The notes below the pieces were generated by a model. That model worked only from the letters and a program-made list of their open reading frames with translations. It did not search any database and was not told the origin of the DNA. A DNA stretch of 64,000 nt, taken from NCBI GenBank assembly GCA_021298315.1, contig JAJTFC010000045.1, forward strand, positions 29,207 through 93,206. Reading direction: 5' to 3'. How positions within the stretch are numbered: position 1 is the first letter of the stretch; each line of letters opens with the position of its first letter. The DNA is from Planctomycetaceae bacterium. Lineage in GTDB: Bacteria > Planctomycetota > Planctomycetia > Pirellulales > Pirellulaceae. Below are positions 1-8,724 of the stretch, in pieces. A program made the position numbers and the translations under genes.

Positions 1-1644
1 GTAAAACGCAGTTCGCCCCACGAAGTAGGTCGACAACTGACAGGAACTTTGCTTGGCCCGCTGCACTTTGCCATAAGCCTCCGCTTCGGTCTGATAGCCC
101 CTTCCGACCAGCAGTTCCATGGCCTGCTCGTCGGTCATCGGAGTGCAATGCACGGAGTAGTCCAAAATCGCATTGAGCACCGCTCTCAAATAAAACTTCA
201 ACTGGTGGAGCCGCAAAGCCAGATCGCCATTCCCGTAGCCTTGATCGAGCATCATCTGCTCGGTGTACACCGCCCAACCTTCGGCAAACACCCCCGAAGA
301 CAAAATCTTTCGGATCGGTGATCGGACGCGGTTGGAGTAATCGAGTTGGACATAGTGACCCGGATAAGCTTCATGGATCGTCAGGATCTGCAGCATGTAC
401 TTGTTGTACTCTTTGAAGAAAGCTTCCTGACGCTCTGTTGGCCAATCGGTAGGTGGAGGTGAGATGGCATACAAGCTCTTGGCATTTGGATCTAGTGCAG
501 GGGCAGGGTTCAGATAAGCCGCCGAGAAGCCCCTTTGAAACTCGGGCATCTCGATAATGTCACACTGATCGGGATCCGGCAGAGTTAGTATCTTCTTCTG
601 AACGATCATGGCTTTGATCGCTTCAACAGTCTGCTGAGCATCCTTGACCAACGTCTCGGGCTTGCCATGTTCCTTACCAAGTTCCCCTAACACTTTTCGA
701 ATCGTGTCGCGGCGGCCTTGTTGGTCATCAGGCGGCAATGCCTGGCCTACGAACAGGGTATGCCAAAGTTGCTTGGCAACATAATACATTTCCTGCTCGA
801 CCCGGTCGGCCTCTGAATTGGCCGCCTGGATGACCTCATCGGCAGTCAACCCTGCATCGAGTTCAAGCTCCAGTTTCTTAGCGAACTTGTCCTTGCCAAA
901 GCGCCAGTCTCCCGAGGATCTGGGCAAGACATCTTCTTCAAGAAATTTTTTGTAGTCCTTCAAGCTTGCCACGGCACTGCGACTGGGTCCTTGGAGTGGA
1001 CTCAGTTGTGGGGATTCCTCGGCGAGTTTGAAGATATCGCTTTCATAGAAGGCGATGGCTCCGTCGGTTCGCTTGATAGCGATTTCCGTGAGGATTTTCG
1101 GTGGTTTGCCGATCGATTGTTTGGCGGCCTGGACAACGCTCGGGATCTTGGCAATCCGCTTGGCGGCGTTCTCGACATTTCGATGTTTGGGAAGCGTCGA
1201 CTGGGTCAGAAGAGTAAAGACACTGTCGGAGGCATAAGTCAAATAGACGCGAGGATCGTTGGCAAAGTCATTGCTGTTAGTCGCTTGCCAAATTCGGTAT
1301 TCCAAAAAGTGTTGCCAAATCTCAAGATCGATCTGAGCGTTTCGGGACAAGCTCTTCAGGTCTAATTGCTGTTGCAATTCCGCTAGAACTTTTTTGTCGT
1401 TCTGAAGATCCTCAGCGCGTGCCTCGGGTGAAAGATCATCCAGGAGATGATCGTAGTCATGGTTCCCAAGATACGTTGCAAACATCGGATGGCGTTTGCA
1501 CTGGTCGTCGAGCCATTCTTGGAATCGGACAGAAAGCCTCGCGTCTGCTTGCGCGGTTTCCTGCGCTTGGATCGGTGCGTTCAAGCACCACGATAGCATT
1601 GCAAGTCCCAGAGCAATCAAAAGATATTGCGTGCAGCGAAACAT
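1..1644 (-). CDS. DUF885 family secreted metallopeptidase-like protein (partial, 3' end outside window)
   Basis: About 548 residues are visible before the reading frame leaves the window. It starts with a signal peptide (MFRCTQYLLIALGLAMLSW..., Ala-rich cleavage region near residue 28), so the product is probably exported. DUF885 hallmarks are present: HEAYPGHYVQ near residue 422 and, about 30 residues later, GWAVYTEQM. This His/Glu arrangement resembles gluzincin zinc peptidases and is typical of the family; the substrate is unknown. The ATG follows the hisB stop with no gap (TAAATG), so the gene is probably translated from the hisB message. The family is usually about 570-620 residues, so little of the C-terminus is missing. 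Family assignment is firm; peptidase activity is inferred. Confidence 0.85.
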   Translation of the reverse strand, partial: MFRCTQYLLIALGLAMLSWCLNAPIQAQETAQADARLSVRFQEWLDDQCKRHPMFATYLGNHDYDHLLDDLSPEARAEDLQNDKKVLAELQQQLDLKSLSRNAQIDLEIWQHFLEYRIWQATNSNDFANDPRVYLTYASDSVFTLLTQSTLPKHRNVENAAKRIAKIPSVVQAAKQSIGKPPKILTEIAIKRTDGAIAFYESDIFKLAEESPQLSPLQGPSRSAVASLKDYKKFLEEDVLPRSSGDWRFGKDKFAKKLELELDAGLTADEVIQAANSEADRVEQEMYYVAKQLWHTLFVGQALPPDDQQGRRDTIRKVLGELGKEHGKPETLVKDAQQTVEAIKAMIVQKKILTLPDPDQCDIIEMPEFQRGFSAAYLNPAPALDPNAKSLYAISPPPTDWPTERQEAFFKEYNKYMLQILTIHEAYPGHYVQLDYSNRVRSPIRKILSSGVFAEGWAVYTEQMMLDQGYGNGDLALRLHQLKFYLRAVLNAILDYSVHCTPMTDEQAMELLVGRGYQTEAEAYGKVQRAKQSSCQLSTYFVGRTAFY

Positions 1645-2238
1645 TTAAAGGACTCCTTTGGAGCTTGGGATACCTTGTTGTCGCGGATCGATTTCAATCG
1701 CGTTTCGAACCGCACGGGCCGTGGCTTTGAAGATCGCTTCAGCGATATGGTGGGTGTTGCGTCCGTAGTGGAGCAGGATGTGCAAATTGCACTGAGCATT
1801 GTTGGCGAAGGCTTGCCAAAAGTCTTCGACAAGCTCGCTATCAAAGTCACCGATTTTGGGGGAGGGCATCGGGGCGTTGAAGACGAGGTAACTGCGACCG
1901 GAAAAGTCCACAGCCGAGGTGACTAATGTTTCTTCCATGGGCAGCACGAGGTGACCATAACGGCGGATACCCGATTTATCGCCCAGGCTTTCGCGGACGG
2001 CTTGGCCCAAGCAGATACCGACGTCCTCGGTGGTGTGGTGGGCATCGATATGCAGATCGCCAGCAGCATGGATCTCTAGATCGATCAGAGCGTGCTTGGA
2101 AAACAAAACCAGCATATGGTCTAGGAAACCGACTCCGGTTTGGATCGCATGTTTGCCGGATCCATCGAGATTGATTTTCAATTCGATTTGAGTCTCGGCG
2201 GTCTTACGCTCAAGCTGGCTAGTCCGATGGGTCTGCAT
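1645..2238 (-). CDS. hisB: Imidazoleglycerol-phosphate dehydratase
   Basis: This enzyme converts imidazole glycerol phosphate to imidazole acetol phosphate in histidine synthesis, in the cytoplasm. At 197 residues it matches the monofunctional family length, with no fused phosphatase domain. Family motifs are in order: GVGFLDHM near residues 36-43, [10 protein letters not shown] near 65-74, an HHIAEAIFK block near 160 holding the second pair of metal-binding histidines, and an SSKGVL C-terminus. It lies directly upstream of the DUF885 gene. hisA is 9.6 kb away on the same strand, so the his pathway is dispersed here rather than in one operon. The upstream region holds a 9-bp tandem array shared with the divergent gene. 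Confidence 0.97.
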   Translation of the reverse strand: MQTHRTSQLERKTAETQIELKINLDGSGKHAIQTGVGFLDHMLVLFSKHALIDLEIHAAGDLHIDAHHTTEDVGICLGQAVRESLGDKSGIRRYGHLVLPMEETLVTSAVDFSGRSYLVFNAPMPSPKIGDFDSELVEDFWQAFANNAQCNLHILLHYGRNTHHIAEAIFKATARAVRNAIEIDPRQQGIPSSKGVL

Positions 2239-2305
2239 AGGTTGTCTCCGGATCGAAAGTGTTTGGAGTGGAGATTATGACCTAAAACCACCATTTGTTA
2301 ATCGC

Positions 2306-2422
2306 GATCTGTCCGATCTGTCCGATCTGTCCGATCCGTCCGATCCGTCTGATCCGTCTGATCCGTCTGATCCGTCTGATCCGTCTGATCCGTCTGATCC
2401 GTCCGATCCGTCCGATCTGTCT
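2306..2422. repeat. 9-bp tandem repeat array, 13 units (GATCCGTCT/GATCTGTCC)
   Basis: Thirteen consecutive 9-bp units begin at 2306. The outer units read GATCTGTCC or GATCCGTCC and the central block is GATCCGTCT. A degenerate fourteenth unit, GATCTTTCA, follows. The array fills most of the divergent intergenic region between hisB and the large secreted-protein gene at 2509. It is open in several frames because the unit is three codons long; the resulting Ser-Asp-Gly-type peptides are not considered genes. The same unit occurs inverted at 8724-8746. Confidence 0.95.
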
Positions 2423-2508
2423 GATCTTTCATTTTGTTTGTGGTACAATGTCCATCCCTTCGGGACGCATTGTTCCCATCCTCCAACACTTTTTCGTGCG
2501 ATTTGATT

Positions 2509-5500
2509 ATGAAATTGCCTCGTTTCTGCTTTCCGATCTCCCAAATAACCGCTTATTCGCTTACGGCGTTTGCAATGCTCTTGTCTGCCGCCCAAGCGGC
2601 CCCGCCGCTGCAACTGCGGAAAGGGGACCATATCGCTTACATCGGCAATGCGACTGCCGACCGTATGCAACATACCGCTTGGCTGGAAACTTATATCCAC
2701 GCGATGTTCCCGGACTACGACCTGACGGTTCGAAACCTGGGCTATACAGGCGATGAACTCAAAATCCGAAACCGCGAAGACAACTTCGGCAGCCCCGACG
2801 AGTGGCTCACCAAAGTCAAAGCAAACGTCGTTTTTTGCTTCTTCGGCTACAACGAAGCACTTAAGGGCCCGGGTGCCCTCGAAGGCTTTAAAAAAGACCT
2901 AGCGGAAACCATCGATGCGATGCTGGCCCAAAAATACGACGGCCAATCCCCACCCCGCTTGGTTTTCTTCTCGCCCATCGCCCACGAAGATCTTAAAGAT
3001 CCTAATCTTCCCAACGGCCAAGAAAACAACGCGAAACTTGCCCTCTACACCCAAGCCATGCGGGAAGTGTGCGAAGCGAAAAATGTTAGCTTCGTCGATA
3101 TTTTCGCTCCCTCGAAAGAACTCTACGCTAACGCATCGGCAAAAGGCCAAAAGCCTCTAACGATGAACGGTATCCACTTGGAGGACAATGGAGACCAAGC
3201 GGTCTCGGCCGTGATCGCCAAGGCCTTGTTCCCTAACGAATCGCTCCGCTTGGATAACTCCGGGATCAAGAAACTGCGAGACGCAGTTCTCGACAAAAAC
3301 TATCACTGGTTTAGTCGCTACCGCGTCGTCGATGGTTACAACGTCTTCGGCGGTCGCTCAAAACTCGCTTGGTTCGGCCAATCCAACGCGGATGTGATGA
3401 TGCGGGAAATGGAAATCTTTGACATCAAAACCGCCAACCGAGACCAAAGAGTATGGGCCGTTGCCAAGGGCAAAGAATCCGATGTCAAAGACGACAACCT
3501 TCCCCCTGAATTGACTGTCAAAACGAATATCCCAGGCGCACTGCCAGAAGGCAAACACAAGTACCTCGGTGGAGAAGAAGCGATCGGAAAAATGAAGGTT
3601 GCTCAAGGCATGAAGGTCAATCTCTTCGCGAGCGAAGAGATGTTCCCCGAGTTGATCAACCCCGTCCAAATGGCCGTCGATCCCGACGGACGTCTCTTTG
3701 CCTCGGTATGGCCGTCTTATCCGCACTGGAATCCAACCCAACCCCGACGCGACAAAATCATCTGCTTGCCTGATGACAACGGGGACGGCGTTGCCGACCG
3801 ATGTGTCACATTTGCAGACGAACTCAACAGCGTCACCGGCTTCGAATTTTGGAACGGTGGCATGCTCGTCGCCGCTTTGCCGGAGATATGGTTCCTGAAA
3901 GACACCGACGGCGATGACAAAGCCGACCTCAAGATCCGTATGCTCCAAGGTGTCTGCAGCGCCGACTCCCACCACTCGGCAAACGCTATGCTCATCGGAC
4001 CCGACGGTTGGCTCTACTGGTCCCGGGGTATCTTCAACATCGCCGCGATGGAAACCCCAACCAAAACGGTTCGATCTGGCGAAAGCGGTGTACACCGGTT
4101 CAACCCAAGAACCTTCGAAATGGAATTCCACTTCCCGATCGGACCGAACCCCCACGGCGATGTCTTTGACCAATGGGGTTACCAATTCGCCAACGATGGC
4201 ACCAGCGGCACTGGCTCGTATGTGAACATCGGCAAAGGGATTGGAAACAAGCAGTGGTTCAAGATGCGTGTGCGCCCTGTGGCCGCCACCGGGATCCTCT
4301 CAAGCAGCCTGTTCCCAGAGAAGAACCAAGGCAACTTTTTGATCTGCAATTGCATTGGATTCCTCGGTGTTCTGCAACACGAAGTCAAATACAACGGAGC
4401 GGATATCACCTGCGAAGAAGTTGAACCGATCGTCGTATCGAGTGACCCGAACTTTCGTCCCAGCGATGTCGAAGTTGGCGGTGATGGTGCTCTGTACATT
4501 GCCGACTGGCAAAATGCGATCATCGGTCACATGCAACACAACATGCGGGATCCGAATCGCGATGACCAGCACGGTCGTATCTACCGCGTAACGCCCGAAG
4601 GCAAAGAACCGCTCAAACCGATGAAGCTCAAGGGTAAACCGATTCCAGAGGTTCTCTCAGCATTCATGGCTAAAGAGAACGGCACTCGCTACCGGGCTCG
4701 TCTGGAACTCAGCAGTCGAAAAGCTGACGACGTTGTCTCGGCTTTGAACGCTTGGTCGAAAACACTCGATCCTGCGAACCCAGCGCATGCACAAGCCCTT
4801 CTCGAAGGACTCTGGGTTCTCGAAGAACATCGCAAACCGGATCTCGCATGGGTCGCCAAGACCTATAAAGCCACCGAGCCACGCGTTCGAGCTGCAGCCA
4901 TACGAACTCTCGGTCATTGGGCCGGACGCCTCCAAGACTGGGGGCCAGTGCTCTTAACGGCAGCCAAGGATGATGCGGCATTGGTCCGCGCCGAAGCGGT
5001 CAAAGCCGCAGTTGAATTCGATGGTTACGATGCCATCGAAGCGATCTTTGAAGCGTCCGTGCGTCCGACAGACCCCGAACTCGATACGGTTATCCGTTAT
5101 GCAAAACAGAGGGCCAAGATCGATCAAGGTCTTCAAGATGCGATTGCGTCGAACAAGAAACTTTCCGATGCTGCCATGGAGTATGCGCTCAAGAACGCCA
5201 GCCCTGAAGCACTGCTAAAATTGCCCAAGGCGGAGCGGGTTTACCAAGCGATCCTCGATCGCACCAGCGCATCGACGGCAACACTTCGAGAAGCTCTCAA
5301 GGGTCTTTCGGAGATGCGCAAGGAGAGCTCGATCCCTGTGATCCTCAAGCTTGTAGGGGATCGAGATCAAGCCGGACAAACCGAAGCGCTCAAGGGCTTA
5401 AAAGAGCTATTGCTCGAACAACCCCTCAACGAAATTCGCAAGAACCGTGGAGCCCTTCAAAATCTTGCGACCAAGGCCAAGCAGGCTGAGACCCGGCAGT

Positions 5501-7476
5501 TGGGCTATGCCGCTTGGGCCACTGCCGAAGGCAACGGGGATGCACCCTTTGCCACTGCATCATCCAGCAAAGAGAGCCTTCGAGATCTGCTCAAAGCGAT
5601 CCCCGGGATCACCAACGCAGAGCTGAAGAAGAACCTATTCGCCTCGGCACGAAACCTGATGTTCGATCTGCCTTCGTCGCTCGAAGCCGAACCGAAGGGA
5701 ACCGGATTGCAACAAGCAGGTATCCAAGTCGACTACTTCTATCCCGCGCCTGATAACGTCGCAGCGGAAACGCTAGCAGCGATCAAGCCTACCGATAGCG
5801 GTATTGTTCCTCAGATCGTCATGAATGTGCCTCAGCGAAAACAAGCGGACGATTTCGCTCTGCGTTTCACCGGCAACATCATCATCCCACAGGCCGGCAA
5901 GTACACATTCTTCGTCGCCTCCGATGACGGCTCTCGAATCTACATCGACGAGAAACTCTTGGTCGACAACGATCGGCTCCAAGGAATGACCGAACGCTCG
6001 GGAGCTGTCGAATTGACCGCAGGTCCGCATAAGCTCATGGTCACGTATTTTGATAATGGTGGGGGCGACGGACTGAGTGTCGCTTGGAGCGGCCCAGGGA
6101 TTCAAAAACAACCGATCCCTGCCGATCGACTCACCGCAGGTGGTACCGGCGAGACGCTGCATGACTTGGCCATCCAAGCCGTTGCAGCCATCCCCGGATA
6201 CGATAAAGAAAAATTTGCAGACCTGACGAAACTGATCAAATCCGATCGGCAACGCACCACAGCGATCCAAATCCTTCGGACCTTGCCCGATACGAGTTGG
6301 GATGCCAAGGAATTGCCGAGCTTGGTCGATAACTTGGTCGGCTATCTCAGCTCGATACCTGCAAAGCTTCGAACCAGTGGTCCTGCGACCGAAACCGTCG
6401 AGTTGGTTAAATCGCTCTCAAGCAAACTGCCAGCGGATTTGGCCAAGGCGGTTGCCGATCGTTTGCAGAATCTGGATGTTCGCACGATCGCAATCGGAAC
6501 GGTCGTCGAGCGCATGATCTACGACAAAGAGAGGATCGTTGTCGAAGCGGGCAAGCCGGTCGAGTTTCGTTTCGCAAACACCGACAACATGCCCCACAAC
6601 TTTGTGATCTTGAAGCCAGGCTCGCTCGAAGAGATCGGCTTGAAGTCCGACGCGGAGGCTCAGGACCCCGAGGCCCGCGAGCGTAGCTTTATTCCCAAAT
6701 CCGATAAGGTTCTCCTAGCGAGCAAGCTCATCGGTCCAGGGGAATCCCAATCGCTGAGTTTCGAGGTACCCAAGGAACCAGGAATGTATCCTTACGTTTG
6801 CACCTATCCTGGTCACTGGAGACGCATGTTCGGTGTTCTTGTCGTTGTACCTAGCCTCGAGCAATACAACAGCGATCCGGAAGCTTATCTTGCCGCCAAT
6901 CCGATGGAGATTCGCGATGAACTCTTGAAGTCCGTCGGACGCAATACCGAGTGGAAGATCGAGGACATTGCAGGGGAACTAAAGAACCTCAAAGCAGGGC
7001 GATCCTACGAGGTTGGTAATAGCCTTTTTGCAGCAGCTAGCTGCGTGGGTTGTCATAAGCTCGGCGGCGAGGGCAAAGAGTTCGGCCCTGATTTGACTAA
7101 GCTCGACGACAAAAAGATGACTGCCGAGTACGTGCTGAAGTCCTTGCTGATGCCTTCGGCAGACATTGAGGACAAGTATCGGGCCAGAATCTTCCAGATG
7201 GATTCCGATGCGATCATCACCGGGATGGTCGTCGAGGAAAGCGACAAATCGATCAAGGTGATGGTCGATCCATTGGCCAAGGGAGAGCCGACGGTGTTGG
7301 ATAAAGACGAGATAGTCGGGCAAAAAGTTTCGGCTGTTTCGACGATGCCTCAAGGCTTGCTCAACAAATTGACGAAGGAAGAGATTCTTGACCTGATGGC
7401 TTATGTGCTGGCTCGCGGAGACAAAAAACATCCTGCGTTCCACGGGCACGACCATGGCGGTCACGGAGATCACTAG
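2509..7476 (+). CDS. Giant secreted planctomycete protein: SGNH-like, dehydrogenase-like propeller, HEAT, PA14, cupredoxin and cytochrome c domains
   Basis: The product has 1655 residues. The ATG at 2509 is chosen because it starts a signal peptide (MKLPRFCFPISQ...AAQA); an in-frame ATG at 2434 would put 25 extra residues before it. Domains in order: SGNH-hydrolase-like (about 37-250), planctomycete membrane-bound dehydrogenase-type propeller (about 363-694), HEAT-like helices (about 715-1010), PA14 (about 1070-1195), a cupredoxin-like domain with His near 1361 and Cys, His, Met near 1431-1440 (type 1 copper pattern), a heme site CVGCH near 1513, and a His-rich tail (HGHDHGGHGDH). The SGNH block I reads GNATADRM, lacking the usual serine, so hydrolase activity is doubtful, although the later GIHL block is present. 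The family is common in planctomycetes and thought to act outside the cytoplasmic membrane, perhaps oxidising sugars. Substrate unknown. Confidence 0.9.
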   Translation: MKLPRFCFPISQITAYSLTAFAMLLSAAQAAPPLQLRKGDHIAYIGNATADRMQHTAWLETYIHAMFPDYDLTVRNLGYTGDELKIRNREDNFGSPDEWLTKVKANVVFCFFGYNEALKGPGALEGFKKDLAETIDAMLAQKYDGQSPPRLVFFSPIAHEDLKDPNLPNGQENNAKLALYTQAMREVCEAKNVSFVDIFAPSKELYANASAKGQKPLTMNGIHLEDNGDQAVSAVIAKALFPNESLRLDNSGIKKLRDAVLDKNYHWFSRYRVVDGYNVFGGRSKLAWFGQSNADVMMREMEIFDIKTANRDQRVWAVAKGKESDVKDDNLPPELTVKTNIPGALPEGKHKYLGGEEAIGKMKVAQGMKVNLFASEEMFPELINPVQMAVDPDGRLFASVWPSYPHWNPTQPRRDKIICLPDDNGDGVADRCVTFADELNSVTGFEFWNGGMLVAALPEIWFLKDTDGDDKADLKIRMLQGVCSADSHHSANAMLIGPDGWLYWSRGIFNIAAMETPTKTVRSGESGVHRFNPRTFEMEFHFPIGPNPHGDVFDQWGYQFANDGTSGTGSYVNIGKGIGNKQWFKMRVRPVAATGILSSSLFPEKNQGNFLICNCIGFLGVLQHEVKYNGADITCEEVEPIVVSSDPNFRPSDVEVGGDGALYIADWQNAIIGHMQHNMRDPNRDDQHGRIYRVTPEGKEPLKPMKLKGKPIPEVLSAFMAKENGTRYRARLELSSRKADDVVSALNAWSKTLDPANPAHAQALLEGLWVLEEHRKPDLAWVAKTYKATEPRVRAAAIRTLGHWAGRLQDWGPVLLTAAKDDAALVRAEAVKAAVEFDGYDAIEAIFEASVRPTDPELDTVIRYAKQRAKIDQGLQDAIASNKKLSDAAMEYALKNASPEALLKLPKAERVYQAILDRTSASTATLREALKGLSEMRKESSIPVILKLVGDRDQAGQTEALKGLKELLLEQPLNEIRKNRGALQNLATKAKQAETRQLGYAAWATAEGNGDAPFATASSSKESLRDLLKAIPGITNAELKKNLFASARNLMFDLPSSLEAEPKGTGLQQAGIQVDYFYPAPDNVAAETLAAIKPTDSGIVPQIVMNVPQRKQADDFALRFTGNIIIPQAGKYTFFVASDDGSRIYIDEKLLVDNDRLQGMTERSGAVELTAGPHKLMVTYFDNGGGDGLSVAWSGPGIQKQPIPADRLTAGGTGETLHDLAIQAVAAIPGYDKEKFADLTKLIKSDRQRTTAIQILRTLPDTSWDAKELPSLVDNLVGYLSSIPAKLRTSGPATETVELVKSLSSKLPADLAKAVADRLQNLDVRTIAIGTVVERMIYDKERIVVEAGKPVEFRFANTDNMPHNFVILKPGSLEEIGLKSDAEAQDPEARERSFIPKSDKVLLASKLIGPGESQSLSFEVPKEPGMYPYVCTYPGHWRRMFGVLVVVPSLEQYNSDPEAYLAANPMEIRDELLKSVGRNTEWKIEDIAGELKNLKAGRSYEVGNSLFAAASCVGCHKLGGEGKEFGPDLTKLDDKKMTAEYVLKSLLMPSADIEDKYRARIFQMDSDAIITGMVVEESDKSIKVMVDPLAKGEPTVLDKDEIVGQKVSAVSTMPQGLLNKLTKEEILDLMAYVLARGDKKHPAFHGHDHGGHGDH

Positions 7477-7512
7477 TCCTATCGAACTGAGCCTCAGGAT
7501 TGAGCGCAAAGC

Positions 7513-8724
7513 ATGAAACCAGGATTGCAACCCGGAGCTATCGGCGAACTGATTTGGAACGTCGATAGCTCGATGGTCATCACCTTAGGTGGCGATCCGA
7601 GGGCAACGGTTTTCTCGACTCCGAATATGATCATGCTTATGGAGCGGGCCGCCCGGGAAGCTCTTCGAACTTTTCTTGACCCCGGAGAAGAGTCGGTCGG
7701 AACCGATGTTCAGATCCAGCATGTCAGCGGTGCAGGGATCGGTTCCGTGGTTCTTGGAGAAGCCCGAGTCACTGCGATCGACGGCAAGCGAATTCATTTT
7801 GACGTGTCGGCTTGGTGTGGTGATCGGCAACTGGGGTACGGTAAGCACACGAGAGCTTTAGTCAAACTCGATCGTCTCATAGAGAATCTCGATAAGCAGA
7901 GTCAGGAAGGGCCCAGGGCGATGAACCTTATAGCTGACGAAGGCGCTTTGCCATCTTTCAAGACCCTTGTGTTCGAGCAAACTGGCCCGGTCGCTACTGT
8001 AACTCTCAATCGGCCCGGGTCGCTCAATGCGGTCAATTCCGAGATGACTAGCGACTTAGAAAAACTCGTTCGCTGGTTGCTTGGCCACAAAGATCAGCTT
8101 CGAGTGGTCTTGTTGCGAGGGGCAGGGGAGTCATTTTGCGCGGGAGATGACATCAAGGAATTGCCTGGTTTTACACCGGAGTTTGCTAGGGAACTGAGTT
8201 TGCGGCAAGCTGAGATGTATCTAGCATGGGAGCGTCTGCCTCAGATCGTCATTGCATTGGTGCACGGGGACGCGATGGGTGGTGGATGCGTCGCGGCTTA
8301 CTCTGCTGATTTTCGTTTGGCATCGCACGATGCGCGGTTTGGGATGCCGGAGATCAAACTCGGTTGGCCACCAGGTTATGGGCTTGCGCAATTGACGAAT
8401 CTCATCGGTAAGTCGCGGGCCTTGGAGATGTGTCTCTTGGGTGAGCCACTCTCGGCACAAAAAGCCTTGGATTGGGGACTGGTGCACGAGCTGGTTCCAA
8501 GGGGGCAGTTGGAAAAGCGGGGCCAGTTCTGGGCCGAGCGATTATTGAAGTTGCCCGCAGAAGCCCTTCGACAGACAAAGTTGCTTTTGCATCTGGACGA
8601 AGGCTCGCAGCCCAAAGTGGCTTATCGGGCAGACACCGAAGGCTACATTCGCTGTTTACAGTTGCCAGAGGCAACCGAAGGAATTCGCGCATTCATCGAA
8701 AAAAGACAAGCGAAATTTCGCTAG
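7513..8724 (+). CDS. Hotdog thioesterase / enoyl-CoA hydratase fusion protein
   Basis: This is a single 403-residue frame with two acyl-CoA-handling domains. Residues 1-125 resemble the FlK-like hotdog thioesterase family: STPNMIMLMER supplies the Thr and Glu positions and VQIQHVSGAG the His of the usual catalytic set. Residues about 150-400 are a crotonase domain with oxyanion-hole segments ESFCAGDDIKEL and GDAMGGGCV, and a FGMPEIKLGWPP block carrying one conserved Glu. The other classical hydratase Glu (after GGGC) is Val here, so simple hydratase chemistry is uncertain; isomerase, hydrolase or lyase activity is possible. It follows the preceding stop by 36 bp and may be co-transcribed. Its last 69 bp overlap the 3' end of glnD on the other strand. 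Confidence 0.88.
   Translation: MKPGLQPGAIGELIWNVDSSMVITLGGDPRATVFSTPNMIMLMERAAREALRTFLDPGEESVGTDVQIQHVSGAGIGSVVLGEARVTAIDGKRIHFDVSAWCGDRQLGYGKHTRALVKLDRLIENLDKQSQEGPRAMNLIADEGALPSFKTLVFEQTGPVATVTLNRPGSLNAVNSEMTSDLEKLVRWLLGHKDQLRVVLLRGAGESFCAGDDIKELPGFTPEFARELSLRQAEMYLAWERLPQIVIALVHGDAMGGGCVAAYSADFRLASHDARFGMPEIKLGWPPGYGLAQLTNLIGKSRALEMCLLGEPLSAQKALDWGLVHELVPRGQLEKRGQFWAERLLKLPAEALRQTKLLLHLDEGSQPKVAYRADTEGYIRCLQLPEATEGIRAFIEKRQAKFR

Noticed and set aside
2275..2700. Minus-strand frames giving Ser-Asp-Gly repeats
   Set aside because: They come from the 9-bp array and run antisense into the next gene.
3358..4185. 275-codon minus-strand frame
   Set aside because: It lies wholly opposite the propeller domain of the large secreted protein and has no recognisable domain.
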